Assembly (NCBI RefSeq): GCF_014635865.1
Contig: NZ_BMDQ01000001.1
Location: forward strand, 1,240,001 to 1,304,000
Length of the DNA stretch: 64,000 bases
From: Winogradskyella haliclonae
Lineage (GTDB): Bacteria > Bacteroidota > Bacteroidia > Flavobacteriales > Flavobacteriaceae
Direction: 5' to 3'
Shown here: piece by piece, positions 7,780 to 17,339 of the stretch
How the letters are laid out: each line of letters opens with the position of its first letter
Position numbering within the stretch: position 1 is the stretch's first letter
Program-made: the position numbers and the translations under genes
The notes under the pieces: generated by a model
What the model saw: only the letters and a program-made list of their open reading frames with translations
The model's database searches: none
Told to the model about the DNA's origin: nothing

Positions 7780-10007
7780 GCTGTTGCTTCAGATTTTCCA
7801 GAAAGCGCTGTATATAGTTTCTTTTCAAACGTTTCCTGTTTAAACGGTTTAGAAATAATATCATCAAAACCGGCTTCATCAAACTCATGCATTTTATCTT
7901 CTAGAGTTACTGCAGTTAATGCAAAAATGGTAAGTTCTTTATTAAAAACGCGTATGCGTCTTGTAGCTTCTAGCCCACTAATACCCGGCATATGAATATC
8001 CATTAGCACAACATTGTATTCGGTGTTTTTAACCATATTTACGGCCTCTTCTCCATTATCTACGATATCACAACCAAGTCCCATTTTGGTTAAGATTTTT
8101 TTGGTAATCATTTGGTTGATTTTATTGTCTTCAACCACTAGAATTTTAATGTTCTCTAAATCCAATGCTTTAATATTTTCTATATGCTTACTTTCTTTAA
8201 CAATTGCTTTTTTCTTTGGCTCAACATGTTTTAGAGGCAGCTCAAAAAAGAAACTTGTGCCTTTGCCTAATTGACTCTTAAGGTATATTTTACCTTCTAA
8301 GATTTTTATAAGACCTTTTACAATAGAGAGTCCTAAACCTGTGCCACCATATTTTCTGTTAATCTGAATTGATCCTTGAGAGAAACTCTCGAACATTTGC
8401 TCTTGCTTTTCTTTTGAGATACCAATACCATTATCCTGGATTTCAAAATTAATCTGATATAGATTTTTCTTAACTTCTGCTTTTTTAACTCTAACCCAAA
8501 TATCACCATCCTTAGTGAACTTTATGGCGTTTCCTAGCAAGTTGATTAAGATTTGAGAGATTTTAAGTTGATCACCAATATACGTTTCAGGAAGGTTTTC
8601 TTCGTAATCAAAATGTATTTTAGTATTGTTGTCTTTTGCTGAATTATTAAGGGCAGCTATAACGTTTTCTATCTTTGTTTTTAGATTAAAGTCTTCTGGA
8701 TCTAGTTCTACTTTATTGGCTTCAATCTTATTAATCTGAAGGATATCATTTATAAAAGTAAGTAGGTAATCACCTGAGAATTTAAGAGATTTTAAGTGCG
8801 GAATTTGTTTTTCCTTTGGTTCCTCATCTAGTAATAAATTAGTTAATCCAGTTACCGCGTATAAAGGTGTTCTTAATTCATGAGTTACAGTAGACAAGAA
8901 ATTTGCTTTAGTTTTCGATGCTAATTCTGCTTTTTCTTTTGCGACAATAAGCTCATCATTTTTTATTTGAAGCATGTTGTTTGTACGCAGTCTAATATTG
9001 TTGTTCTTGTATAGAGAAAGCGTTAATAAAGACAGAATTGTTATTAAAGAGATACTTAATATGGTCGTTATTCTTGCAAGATTACTCCCAACATCGGCTT
9101 CGGTAATTTGGTCTTTTAATTGTTGGTTTTCGGCATTTTGGTAATCAACTATATGTTGAGTGCTTTTTTCAGTAGACAAGTTTTCTCTTTGAATGTTTAA
9201 CAGAGAATCTGATAATTGTATATGCTTATTTAGATATAGATTGGCTGATTTATATTGCTTTTTGCTCTGGTATATTTTACTTAGGGTTAGATAAGCATTG
9301 TTCAAGTTTTCTGTAGAGTTATTTTCTTGAGCTATATCTAAACCTGTTTGTGCTTGATCAAGGGCCAAATTATACTCTTCTTTACTTTGGTATACATTAG
9401 CATTTAATATATAACTACTACTAAGTACTCGATTTAGTTCATACTTATTTGCAATAATTATTGCACGCTCAAGCTTTTCGTGAGCTTTTTCAGGTTGCCC
9501 GAGTTTATTGTATACTCTAGCTTCATTTAAGTTGACTTCAGCTTCATATTTTTCGGAGCTTTCGTCTTCAAAACTATTTAATGCATTAGAATAATATTCA
9601 AGTGCAGTTTTATATTGTTTAAGATTGCTATGTATTACGCCTCGAATATTATACGTAAGACCAAGATTTGTTTTATCATTAATAGTTCTCTGAATATTTA
9701 TGGCTTTTGTTAATGATGAAATAGCCTGTTCAGGTTCTTCAATTAAGTATTGAAGTTTAGCAATTTTTGTATGGATAACACCCTCACTTTTTCGATCATT
9801 AATTTTTATGGAAATATCCAGTGCTTTTTCTAGATTATCTTTAGCATTATAGTAGTCTCCGCGAGTAGTAAGTAATTTTGCCTGATCAAGCTGTTGTTGA
9901 AGAGAGATTTCAAGTTCTCCAATGTCTAGTTCGTCAGTAGTTTGCGCTTGGTTGGTTACGCCAAATACTATAAAAAATAAGAATATGTAAAGTTTAGTTT
10001 GGGACAT
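7776..10007 (-). CDS. Hybrid sensor histidine kinase with periplasmic TPRs
   Basis: A 743-residue membrane kinase. In order: signal peptide (ending V-T-N-Q-A-Q), about six tetratricopeptide repeats with a coiled tail in the periplasm, a transmembrane helix (TILSISLITILSLLTLSLY), and a HisKA domain with HELRTPLY (phospho-His ~376). An HATPase domain (NLLGNAIKF, DNGIGI, GGTGLGLSIV) and a receiver domain (VVEDNKINQ, phospho-Asp ~670 in LMDIHMP, Lys in S-K-P-F) complete it. With no output domain, it must pass the phosphate to another protein. The start at 10007 precedes the signal peptide; a longer frame to 10028 would begin inside a -7 box. It lies downstream of gap. Confidence 0.93.
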   Translation of the reverse strand: MSQTKLYIFLFFIVFGVTNQAQTTDELDIGELEISLQQQLDQAKLLTTRGDYYNAKDNLEKALDISIKINDRKSEGVIHTKIAKLQYLIEEPEQAISSLTKAINIQRTINDKTNLGLTYNIRGVIHSNLKQYKTALEYYSNALNSFEDESSEKYEAEVNLNEARVYNKLGQPEKAHEKLERAIIIANKYELNRVLSSSYILNANVYQSKEEYNLALDQAQTGLDIAQENNSTENLNNAYLTLSKIYQSKKQYKSANLYLNKHIQLSDSLLNIQRENLSTEKSTQHIVDYQNAENQQLKDQITEADVGSNLARITTILSISLITILSLLTLSLYKNNNIRLRTNNMLQIKNDELIVAKEKAELASKTKANFLSTVTHELRTPLYAVTGLTNLLLDEEPKEKQIPHLKSLKFSGDYLLTFINDILQINKIEANKVELDPEDFNLKTKIENVIAALNNSAKDNNTKIHFDYEENLPETYIGDQLKISQILINLLGNAIKFTKDGDIWVRVKKAEVKKNLYQINFEIQDNGIGISKEKQEQMFESFSQGSIQINRKYGGTGLGLSIVKGLIKILEGKIYLKSQLGKGTSFFFELPLKHVEPKKKAIVKESKHIENIKALDLENIKILVVEDNKINQMITKKILTKMGLGCDIVDNGEEAVNMVKNTEYNVVLMDIHMPGISGLEATRRIRVFNKELTIFALTAVTLEDKMHEFDEAGFDDIISKPFKQETFEKKLYTALSGKSEATA

Positions 10008-10025
10008 TACAACATATTTAACAAA

Positions 10026-10033
10026 CAAATATA
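10026..10033 (-). promoter_or_regulatory. -7 box (TATATTTG) of the hybrid kinase
   Basis: Exact TAnnTTTG on the minus strand, 19 bp upstream of the ATG at 10007 and just past the gap stop. The kinase may thus have a promoter of its own besides read-through from lipA-gap. Confidence 0.45.
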
Positions 10034-10034
10034 A

Positions 10035-11051
10035 TTATTTATTCGATAAAAGTGTATTTTTTTCCGATAAATTACATATAAGTTCAATTAAACGTGAACT
10101 GTAGCCAGTTTCATTATCGTACCAGCCAATAATTTTAACCATGTTTCCAATAACTGAAGTCATTTGCGAATCAAATATGCATGAGTGGGTGTTTCCATTA
10201 ATATCAATAGAGACAATAGGGTCTTCCGTATATTGAAGTATGCCTTTTAAATGTGTTTGCGAAGCTTTTTTAAATAGGTCGTTAACATGAGCAATAGTCA
10301 CTTCACCTTCAACATTAAAAGTAATATCGGTCAAAGAGCCATTTGGTACAGGGACTCTAATGCCACAACCTCCGATTACATCCTCTAAATCAGGAAATAT
10401 TTTAGTTAGTGCTTTTGCTGCTCCAGTAGTTGTAGGGACTATAGATTGTCCTGCAGCTCTTGCTCTACGCAAATCTCTATGCGGCTGATCGTGTAAACTT
10501 TGATCGGTTGTATAAGAGTGTATTGTAGTAATGTAAGCCTGTTTTACACCAAAGTTTCCATGCATTAAGGCCATCATTGGCGCGGCGTTATTTGTTGTAC
10601 AAGATGCATTAGAGATTATTGTTTCACTACCATCTAAGATGTTATCGTTTACACCTAAAACAACTGTTTTTATAGAATCATCTGATGGTGGTACAGATAA
10701 TATAACGCGCTTTGCACCATTGCTAATATGATTTTTTAATTGGGCTTCAGTTTTAAATTTTCCAGTAGCCTCGATAACAAAATCTGGTTGGTAATCATGC
10801 CAATTGATTTTAGAGATATCATTTTGATTTAGTAAAGGAATTTTTTCACCATCTACACTAATTTCATTTTTAGAATGGTCAATGTTTTTATTTAAAACAC
10901 CATGTATACTATCATACTTAAGCAAATGGCTTAGGGTTTTACTATCTGCTAAATCATTAATAGCTACTATTTTTATATTTGGATTATTTAGCGAAAGCCT
11001 AAAGAATCGTCTTCCAATTCTACCAAAACCATTTATTGCAACTCTAATCAT
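10035..11051 (-). CDS. gap: Glyceraldehyde-3-phosphate dehydrogenase, type I
   Basis: Oxidises glyceraldehyde-3-phosphate to 1,3-bisphosphoglycerate with NAD. Its 338 residues include the Rossmann motif GFGRIGRRFFR at the N-terminus, an Asp after beta-2 (AINDLAD) that favours NAD over NADP, the catalytic SNASCTTN with Cys near residue 150, and HSYTTDQ with the partner His. Its ATG overlaps the lipA stop (TAATG), so the two are translationally coupled. That is an unusual place for a core glycolytic gene, and many flavobacteria carry a second gap; this one may be the auxiliary copy. Confidence 0.95.
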   Translation of the reverse strand: MIRVAINGFGRIGRRFFRLSLNNPNIKIVAINDLADSKTLSHLLKYDSIHGVLNKNIDHSKNEISVDGEKIPLLNQNDISKINWHDYQPDFVIEATGKFKTEAQLKNHISNGAKRVILSVPPSDDSIKTVVLGVNDNILDGSETIISNASCTTNNAAPMMALMHGNFGVKQAYITTIHSYTTDQSLHDQPHRDLRRARAAGQSIVPTTTGAAKALTKIFPDLEDVIGGCGIRVPVPNGSLTDITFNVEGEVTIAHVNDLFKKASQTHLKGILQYTEDPIVSIDINGNTHSCIFDSQMTSVIGNMVKIIGWYDNETGYSSRLIELICNLSEKNTLLSNK

Positions 11052-11923
11052 TAATTAATATGCTTTTGAGCTTTGTAAGAGGAGCGCACCAAAGCACTAC
11101 TTTCTACATGTCTAAAACCTAGTTCTAAGCCAATAGTTTTATAGTCTTCAAACTCATCTGGGTTTACAAATCGCTGAACAGGAAGATGTTTTTTACTGGG
11201 TTGTAAATATTGTCCTATGGTGACAACATCTACATCGTTCTCTCGTAAGTCATGAAGTGTTTGTATAACTTCTTCACGAGCTTCACCAAGTCCTAACATT
11301 ATCCCTGATTTTGTTCTACGTTGCCCTTGTTGTTTTAAATATTTGAGAACACCCATACTACGATCATATTTGGCTTGGATTCTAACCTCTCTAGTTAAGC
11401 GTCTTACAGTTTCAATATTATGAGAGACGACTTCTGGAGCTACATCAATAATGCGATCTATGTGTCTTTCTACACCTTGAAAATCGGGAATTAGAGTTTC
11501 TAAAGTGGTTTCAGGGTTCATTCTCCTGACGGCTTTTACTGTCTCTGCCCACATAATGCTTCCCATATCTTTTAAATCGTCACGGTCTACGCTAGTTAAA
11601 ACAGCATGTTTAATTCCCATTAACTTTATGGAACGCGCTACTTTTTCTGGTTCATCCCAATCGACATCTTCTGGTCTACCAGTTTTAACACCGCAAAACC
11701 CGCAAGAGCGCGTACAAACATTACCTAAAATCATAAATGTAGCTGTGCCTTCTCCCCAACATTCACCCATATTAGGGCAACTGCCAGAAGTACAAATTGT
11801 ATTCAACTTGTATTTGTCGACAAGGCTACGTAATTCGGTATATTTTTTTCCTGTAGGTAGTTTAACACGTAACCATTTCGGTTTACGTTCAGGAAGTATA
11901 TTTGATGCTGTTTTGGTCTCCAT
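11051..11923 (-). CDS. lipA: Lipoyl synthase
   Basis: Radical SAM enzyme that inserts two sulfurs into octanoyl groups on lipoyl-dependent E2 and GcvH proteins. Its 290 residues carry the auxiliary cluster motif Cys44-x4-Cys49-x5-Cys55 and the radical SAM motif Cys70-x3-Cys74-x2-Cys77. The C-terminal R-S-S-Y motif (LVRSSYKAQ) is also present. It is complete and of normal length, and heads the lipA-gap unit, with its stop overlapping the gap start. Confidence 0.97.
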   Translation of the reverse strand: METKTASNILPERKPKWLRVKLPTGKKYTELRSLVDKYKLNTICTSGSCPNMGECWGEGTATFMILGNVCTRSCGFCGVKTGRPEDVDWDEPEKVARSIKLMGIKHAVLTSVDRDDLKDMGSIMWAETVKAVRRMNPETTLETLIPDFQGVERHIDRIIDVAPEVVSHNIETVRRLTREVRIQAKYDRSMGVLKYLKQQGQRRTKSGIMLGLGEAREEVIQTLHDLRENDVDVVTIGQYLQPSKKHLPVQRFVNPDEFEDYKTIGLELGFRHVESSALVRSSYKAQKHIN

Positions 11924-11945
11924 TCAAATTTCTTTTTCGACCCAG

Positions 11946-11953
11946 CAAAGATA
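11946..11953 (-). promoter_or_regulatory. -7 box (TATCTTTG) of lipA-gap
   Basis: Exact TAnnTTTG on the minus strand, 22 bp before the lipA ATG, in the 51-bp gap after the Nramp-like gene. Confidence 0.5.
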
Positions 11954-11974
11954 CAAAGTAAAAAATTAAAAACT

Positions 11975-13216
11975 TTAGAGTATAGTTAGATACCATACAC
12001 CAAATCCGATAAGAAATATAATGCCCAGCCAACTTAGAATATGCATACTTGTCTTTGGATGCCAGTGTTTTGGGACATGTTTAGAACTCATAAGCTTATA
12101 GTTAACTATAGCATAAAAAGGAGCAGTTAAAAAAGAAAGAACAGTTGCCGTTTTCACTAGTGTGCCTAGCTCTGCACTTAAAAAAAAGAATATGATTAAT
12201 GTCCCTATAAAGAGAATAGATAGCCAAATATTGTAACTCTTTGGTAATCTTGAATTTGATAAAATTGAAGTTGTGCGCTCCATGACTCTAGGAGATGCAT
12301 CAAATGTTGTTAGAGTTGTGCTGAACATTGTAGTAAAAGCTGCTAAACCAATTATTGCATATGTCCAATTACCTAGGCTGTCAGTATACATTTGTATAAG
12401 TTGAGATGAGAACCCTGAAGCAGATGTGCTTAAAGTTTCGCCAGTATTATAAAATACCAACGCGCCAAGTGTTAAAAATCCAAGCCCTAATATTATAGTG
12501 GTTATATAACCAATATTAAAGTCGAAAAGAGCAGTATTAGTATTAAATGCTTTATTGTCTTTATGTTTTTCAATGGACCATAATGAATGCCAAATAGAAA
12601 TATCTAGAGGAGCTGGCATCCAACCCATAAAAGCAATCAAAAATACCCAGCTTGATTTTTCTGGAAATATTTGACTTAAATTTATAGTACTCTCTGAGTT
12701 TAATCCTGAAGCCATAACAGCAATGATTGTAGTAACTGTTAGAGTTAAAACAATTACTTTCATTAGTATATCTAATAGTTTGTAACGTCCTAGAACAAGA
12801 ATTGCAGCACAAATCCCTAATAAAATTACAGTCCATATTTGCACACTATTAATAGATAAATTACCGATGACAAGAGGATTAAATTCAAATATAACATATG
12901 ATGCTAAACTAGCGGTAACAATTGTAACTGCGGTTTGTATGGTAAACATTGTAGCAAAAGTGAGTAAAAAATAGGCGGCTAATACTCCTTTTCCTAATCT
13001 TTTGTAACCATCTATTAAGCTTTCGCCTGTAGCCATTGCATATCTAGGGCCGTATTGAAAAAAAGGATATTTGAATATATTAACTAGTAATAAAGCCCAA
13101 AGTAGTCCGAAACCAAAATTTGCGCCAGCCCTTGTAGATTGCACCAAATGAGAGACTCCAATAGCAGCTCCAGCAAATAATAATCCTGGACCTAATTTCT
13201 TTAATGTGTTAAGCAT
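11975..13216 (-). CDS. Nramp-family transporter with non-canonical metal site
   Basis: A 413-residue polytopic membrane protein with about eleven helices and the Nramp fold signature at the N-terminus (LGPGLLFAGAAIG). The helix-1 metal motif DPGN of true Nramp/MntH proteins is replaced by G-V-S-H (20-23), and the helix-6 MPH by M-P-A-P (200-203). It is therefore unlikely to be a standard Mn/Fe importer. Nramp-related Mg transporters and other divergent clades exist, and the substrate is open. Its first codons overlap the end of the sigma factor gene by 8 bp, which suggests coupled translation. Confidence 0.85.
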   Translation of the reverse strand: MLNTLKKLGPGLLFAGAAIGVSHLVQSTRAGANFGFGLLWALLLVNIFKYPFFQYGPRYAMATGESLIDGYKRLGKGVLAAYFLLTFATMFTIQTAVTIVTASLASYVIFEFNPLVIGNLSINSVQIWTVILLGICAAILVLGRYKLLDILMKVIVLTLTVTTIIAVMASGLNSESTINLSQIFPEKSSWVFLIAFMGWMPAPLDISIWHSLWSIEKHKDNKAFNTNTALFDFNIGYITTIILGLGFLTLGALVFYNTGETLSTSASGFSSQLIQMYTDSLGNWTYAIIGLAAFTTMFSTTLTTFDASPRVMERTTSILSNSRLPKSYNIWLSILFIGTLIIFFFLSAELGTLVKTATVLSFLTAPFYAIVNYKLMSSKHVPKHWHPKTSMHILSWLGIIFLIGFGVWYLTIL

Positions 13217-13763
13217 TTGGTTTGGTAATAATTTGAGCTAGAAGTTTTTTAGCCCTTAAGAGCTTTACTTTTACATTATTAATGGGCTCTTCTAGTTCTT
13301 TGGAAATATCTTTATAGCTCAACTCTTGAAAATATCTAAGATTAATGACCTCTTGGTAATGAGGTTTTAGTTTTTTTATATCTTTTAAAAGTTTGGCTAA
13401 ATTTTGTTCTCTAATAATCTTGTCTTCAGGAGTAGGTGACTCATCAGGAATGCCATAAACAATATCATCATTACTTTCATTTATCCTACTGTTTATTGAG
13501 GACTTGTGTTTTCTTACTAAATCTATATGTATGTTTTTTGAAATGGTAATTAGCCAAGTCTTAAAAACATATTTATCATTATAGTTGTCTATTTTATCGA
13601 AAGCTTTTGAGAATGTTTGTATCGTAATATCTTCAGCATCATTTTCGTTCTCTGTTCGTTTAATCTGAAAGCCATATATATCGTTCCAATACCTATCTAA
13701 TAAATAATTGAAAGCAGCTTGGTCATTTTGCTTAGCGAGTTCTATAGCTTTTTTTACTTCCAA
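13209..13763 (-). CDS. ECF RNA polymerase sigma factor
   Basis: A 184-residue sigma-70 family factor. Region 2 covers residues ~20-90 (YWNDIYGFQIKRTENENDAEDITIQTF; KTWLITISKN). A linker follows, then region 4 at ~125-180 (LKPHYQEVINLRYFQELSYKDISKEL), with a helix-turn-helix ending N-N-V-K-V-K-L-L-R-A-K. It overlaps the glycosyltransferase by 10 bp and the Nramp-like gene by 8 bp, so it belongs to one operon with them. No anti-sigma gene is adjacent, which is unusual. Confidence 0.93.
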   Translation of the reverse strand: MEVKKAIELAKQNDQAAFNYLLDRYWNDIYGFQIKRTENENDAEDITIQTFSKAFDKIDNYNDKYVFKTWLITISKNIHIDLVRKHKSSINSRINESNDDIVYGIPDESPTPEDKIIREQNLAKLLKDIKKLKPHYQEVINLRYFQELSYKDISKELEEPINNVKVKLLRAKKLLAQIITKPNA

Positions 13764-14866
13764 TGTTTTGGTTTTGAGATAAGATTAGCACTAAAGATAG
13801 CTAATTGAAAAACAATTAAAAAAACTTCTAAAAAAGGAATAAATATAATTAAGTCTGAAGATTTTAGCTTTTTTGCAGCAAGACCGATAGATAGAAATTG
13901 AATTAAAATTCTTAAACCTAATAGGACTAAAACAATTTTCCATTGATATAAAAATAATAACAGAATTGTAACTAAAATCCAAAATGTAAATTGGCTGAAG
14001 AAGTACAGGCCAAGTAGAAATTTGTGCAATGGCTTATAATGTTTAGCAGTGCTTATATGTCGACGTTTTTGTATAACCCAATCTTTAAATGTCTTTTTGG
14101 GCTCAGAAATAGTAAAGCTTTCTTCAGAAATACAAATAGCAGTATTGTGGTTGTTTGCGATAGCATTTACAAATAAATCATCATCACCAGACTTAACTTC
14201 CATATGTTTCATAAATCCAGAATTGTTAAAAAAGAGCTCCTTTCTGTAGGCTAAATTACGACCCACACCCATATAAGGAATACCCATTTTTGCATATGAG
14301 AAATATTGCATGGCCGTCATTAAAGTTTCAAATCGTATCAATGCATTTAATAAAGAATGCTTGATTTTGGTATAGGCACCATATCCTAAAATAATCGATT
14401 TCTCATTACTGAAATGACTACTCATTTCTTTAAGCCATTGGTCAGAAGCAGGAGCGCAGTCCGCATCTGTAAATAATAAAAACTCATATTTAGATGCCTT
14501 TATACCAAGTGTCAGGGCATACTTTTTATTTCCCCAAAACTGTTCAATTGGTTTAACATCTACCACTGTAATATTTTGATACTTTGCTGCAAATTCTTCA
14601 ATGACATCTAAGGTGTTGTCCCAAGAATTGTCATTAATCAGAACAATTTCAAAGTTGTCATAATTTTGATTAATTATCTTCGGTAAATTCTGTTTTAGAT
14701 TTTCAGCTTCGTTTTTTGAGCAAATTATTACAGATATAGGGATGTTTTTTTGTTGCTCTTTTGTAGACTTAAGTAATGAGAAAAAATTTAGAAAGCAGAT
14801 GTAATAAATGTATTGGATTATAGTTATAACTATAAAAAAATAAAATAGTACTTGGAGTACGCTCAT
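13754..14866 (-). CDS. Family 2 glycosyltransferase, membrane bound
   Basis: A 370-residue inner-membrane enzyme. An N-terminal helix precedes a GT-A domain with VIICSKNEAENL, the VLINDNSWDNT segment, and DADCAP as the metal-binding acidic motif near residue 125. The GDDDLFVN and QKRRH acceptor-side motifs follow. Three or four C-terminal helices resemble processive or ceramide-type GT2 enzymes. Likely role: adding a sugar to a lipid or exopolysaccharide precursor; donor and acceptor are unknown. It shares overlapping ends with the ECF sigma gene. Confidence 0.9.
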   Translation of the reverse strand: MSVLQVLFYFFIVITIIQYIYYICFLNFFSLLKSTKEQQKNIPISVIICSKNEAENLKQNLPKIINQNYDNFEIVLINDNSWDNTLDVIEEFAAKYQNITVVDVKPIEQFWGNKKYALTLGIKASKYEFLLFTDADCAPASDQWLKEMSSHFSNEKSIILGYGAYTKIKHSLLNALIRFETLMTAMQYFSYAKMGIPYMGVGRNLAYRKELFFNNSGFMKHMEVKSGDDDLFVNAIANNHNTAICISEESFTISEPKKTFKDWVIQKRRHISTAKHYKPLHKFLLGLYFFSQFTFWILVTILLLFLYQWKIVLVLLGLRILIQFLSIGLAAKKLKSSDLIIFIPFLEVFLIVFQLAIFSANLISKPKHWK

Positions 14867-14874
14867 TTAGATGT

Positions 14875-15078
14875 CTATGAGTGTTGAGGTTCAGAACAAG
14901 AGTCGAACTGATCAGGGGTTTTGCCACAGAAACCACAAGCTTCGCCTTCTCGGTTTAGCATCGGATTTTGACTAGCGCAAGTGCCAGCAAATTCGCCATC
15001 TTTTTTTGCCCATATTTTTATAGCTATACCAGCTACAGCTAATAGTAAAAGACCTAATGTTATGATTAGTAGCTTCAT
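14875..15078 (-). CDS. Small membrane-anchored Cys-rich protein
   Basis: A 67-residue protein with one N-terminal hydrophobic helix (residues 3-20) and a short exported tail with four Cys (34, 48, 51, 61), including C-G-F-C. The spacing could support a metal site or disulfides. I have no named family for it. It lies 8 bp upstream of the glycosyltransferase gene and is probably the first gene of the unit glycosyltransferase - ECF sigma - Nramp-like transporter. Confidence 0.75.
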   Translation of the reverse strand: MKLLIITLGLLLLAVAGIAIKIWAKKDGEFAGTCASQNPMLNREGEACGFCGKTPDQFDSCSEPQHS

Positions 15079-15207
15079 TGATGAATGAATATTTATTAAA
15101 TTTAAGCAAAGATAAACCTTTTTAAACTATAAGTTATATCTAAATTTAAGTGACTTTTAGTTGACTTAGGTCTCTTAATAATTATTACTAACTAACACAT
15201 TTTAATT

Positions 15208-15894
15208 ATGAAAAAATTATTTGCAGAGTTTTTTGGAACATTTTGGCTTGTATTTGGAGGTTGTGGTAGCGCGATTTTTGCTGCAGCATTTCCGGAGTTG
15301 GGTATTGGATTTGTAGGTGTATCATTAGCTTTTGGTCTCACGGTTTTAACCATGGCTTATGCTGTAGGTCATATTTCTGGAGGGCATTTTAATCCAGCAG
15401 TGTCATTAGGTTTATGGGCTGGAGGAAAATTTGAAGGCAAATCACTACCAGGTTATATTGTAGCTCAGCTCATTGGTGCCATTGCGGCTGCTGGTGTACT
15501 TTATCTAATTATTAGTGGTAAAGCTGGATTTACCGATGTTGGTGGCTTTGCATCTAATGGCTATGGAGATTTGTCTCCAGATGGATATAGTATGCAATCT
15601 GCTCTAATTGCCGAGTTTGTTTTAACCTTGTTTTTTTTATTAATAATTCTTGGGAGTACAAATCCAAGAGCTCCTAAGGGTTTTGCACCAATTGCCATTG
15701 GATTGGGTTTAACGTTAATTCATTTAGTTAGTATACCTATTACAAATACTTCTGTTAATCCTGCACGTTCTACAAGTCAGGCTTTATTTGCTGGAGGAGA
15801 TTACACTGGTCAATTATGGTTGTTCTGGTTGGCGCCTATAGCTGGAGCTATTGTTGCTGGTGTTATCCACAAAGCATTCTTTGATAAAGAATGA
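15208..15894 (+). CDS. aqpZ: Aquaporin Z
   Basis: Water channel of the inner membrane. It has 228 residues and six helices, with two NPA boxes, [11 protein letters not shown] (62-64) and SVNPARS (184-186). The second box is followed by the selectivity-filter Arg. The residue pattern is that of water-specific AqpZ rather than GlpF. It is monocistronic, with a strong downstream terminator and no nearby partner. Confidence 0.95.
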   Translation: MKKLFAEFFGTFWLVFGGCGSAIFAAAFPELGIGFVGVSLAFGLTVLTMAYAVGHISGGHFNPAVSLGLWAGGKFEGKSLPGYIVAQLIGAIAAAGVLYLIISGKAGFTDVGGFASNGYGDLSPDGYSMQSALIAEFVLTLFFLLIILGSTNPRAPKGFAPIAIGLGLTLIHLVSIPITNTSVNPARSTSQALFAGGDYTGQLWLFWLAPIAGAIVAGVIHKAFFDKE

Positions 15895-15914
15895 ATCTTT
15901 ATATTATAAAAAAC

Positions 15915-15952
15915 AAAAAGCCCACAATACTTAGTTGTAAAGTGGGCTTTTT
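15915..15952. terminator. Bidirectional terminator between aqpZ and the anti-sigma gene
   Basis: An 11-bp stem (AAAAAGCCCAC / GTGGGCTTTTT) with a 16-nt loop, ending in T6 on the plus strand. It lies between convergent genes and its A/T flanks suit both directions. Confidence 0.88.
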
Positions 15953-15968
15953 TCAGTTATTAATCTAT

Positions 15969-16751
15969 TTATTTATCTTTTAGAGAAATTTCGGCAACTT
16001 CTTGCTCTTCAGAAGAGATGTCTCCGTTTCTGTTTTCTATAGTTATACTTAATGCTAAAGCATTTTCCATATATGGTATGGGTTTGAGTGTGCGTTGATA
16101 ATCTTCTAATGCACCAAGACTTACCATTTTGTCTTCTAACTCAACTCTTAATTGATAATACTGGTCTTCTGATAACTTTGGGAGTGATACCACGTCAATC
16201 ATAGATGTTCTATCTACAGGGTTGATGTAAGCTACAGTTTCTAAATCTTTAGCTCGTTCATTACCTCTTAGCACATATTTTTTAGAATCAGGATTATTCA
16301 ACTTTTCAAGCTGAAGTGCTAATGCATCTAACTTGGAATTGTTTTTGTCAATATCACCTCTTAAATCAAAAATTTCGTCAACAACGATATTATTTTCGTT
16401 ATTTAAAGCTTGATTTTTTTGGTATAAGACGAAACTCCATGTCGCAAATGCAAAGGCAGCTATACTGGCTGCAATACTATACCAAGGTGTTTTTTGTCTT
16501 GGCATTTCTACTACTTTTGGAGCCTCTTTAGTGGATTCTAAAATTTTATTTAAAACACCAAGAGGTGCTTCAACAGCATTAGCTTTAGCTACTATCTCTA
16601 AATTTTCTTGAAGTTTTTCAAAAGCTTCAGCTATTTCAGAGTGATTGTCTATTAAGTGTTCGACTTCCAGATTTTCTGCAATGGAAGTATCACCTACTAA
16701 GTAACGCTCTAGTAAGCCTGATTGTAGAAAAGAATGTAGTTTTTCTTCCAT
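15969..16751 (-). CDS. Anti-sigma factor (RskA-like), membrane anchored
   Basis: A 260-residue protein. The cytosolic part (1-85) has the anti-sigma N-terminal helices (LERYLVGDTSIAENLEVEHLIDNH). One transmembrane helix (~87-107) and a periplasmic coiled coil (115-150) follow, then an RskA-type C-terminal domain with D-R-T-S-M-I-D-V-V-S-L-P and Y-Q-L-R-V-E-L. It should hold the sigma factor encoded 11 bp upstream (16763-17293) until an envelope signal frees it. No CHCC zinc motif is present. Confidence 0.88.
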   Translation of the reverse strand: MEEKLHSFLQSGLLERYLVGDTSIAENLEVEHLIDNHSEIAEAFEKLQENLEIVAKANAVEAPLGVLNKILESTKEAPKVVEMPRQKTPWYSIAASIAAFAFATWSFVLYQKNQALNNENNIVVDEIFDLRGDIDKNNSKLDALALQLEKLNNPDSKKYVLRGNERAKDLETVAYINPVDRTSMIDVVSLPKLSEDQYYQLRVELEDKMVSLGALEDYQRTLKPIPYMENALALSITIENRNGDISSEEQEVAEISLKDK

Positions 16752-16762
16752 AAATTTTTATT

Positions 16763-17293
16763 TTAAAAATCGTAAACCTTTTTTAGTTCTCTTAATCCTA
16801 TTTTTAGTCTAGATTTTATAGTGCCAAGTGGAATATCCAGCTCATCACTTGCTTCTTGTTGTGTCATGCCTTCGAAAAATAAGGCTTTTAATACAATTTG
16901 ATATTTTTTTTCTAACCCAGCTACATGCTCTCTAATATCTATAACATCTTGATTAAGCTTTGAGCCTGGGAGTATATATACGTTTGATTTATCTATTTGG
17001 ACTTCTTTATGAAATCTGTTGTTAAAACTTCTTAGTTTATCTATAGCTGTATTTCGAGCAATCCTAAAGAGCCAAGTGAATAGTTTTGCTTTAGTTGAGT
17101 CGTATTTTTGAGCGTTTTTCCAAACTTTAATAAAAGTTTCTTGAAGCGCATCTTCTGCAATCTCTTCATTTTTTGTCACCTTGAGTATTGCACCATACAA
17201 ACTATCCGAATAGTTTTCGTATAACAAGTTAAGCGCATATTGGTCATTACGCTTTAAGAGTTGTATGATACGTTGTTCTATGTTATTACTCAA
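16763..17293 (-). CDS. ECF RNA polymerase sigma factor (paired with anti-sigma)
   Basis: A 176-residue sigma factor. Region 2 is LLYENYSDSLYGAILKVTKNEEIAEDALQETF followed by KLFTWLFRIARNTAIDKLR. Region 4 is YQIVLKALFFEGMTQQEASDELDIPLGTIKSRLKIGLRELKK. Its content is like the SigK/RpoE group that partners RskA-type anti-sigmas, which fits the next gene. Sigma and anti-sigma genes are 11 bp apart and form an operon. Confidence 0.94.
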   Translation of the reverse strand: MSNNIEQRIIQLLKRNDQYALNLLYENYSDSLYGAILKVTKNEEIAEDALQETFIKVWKNAQKYDSTKAKLFTWLFRIARNTAIDKLRSFNNRFHKEVQIDKSNVYILPGSKLNQDVIDIREHVAGLEKKYQIVLKALFFEGMTQQEASDELDIPLGTIKSRLKIGLRELKKVYDF

Positions 17294-17339
17294 TGTTATT
17301 AATTTAGTTTAGTGCGATAGGGCTGCTACACTTTTAAAA

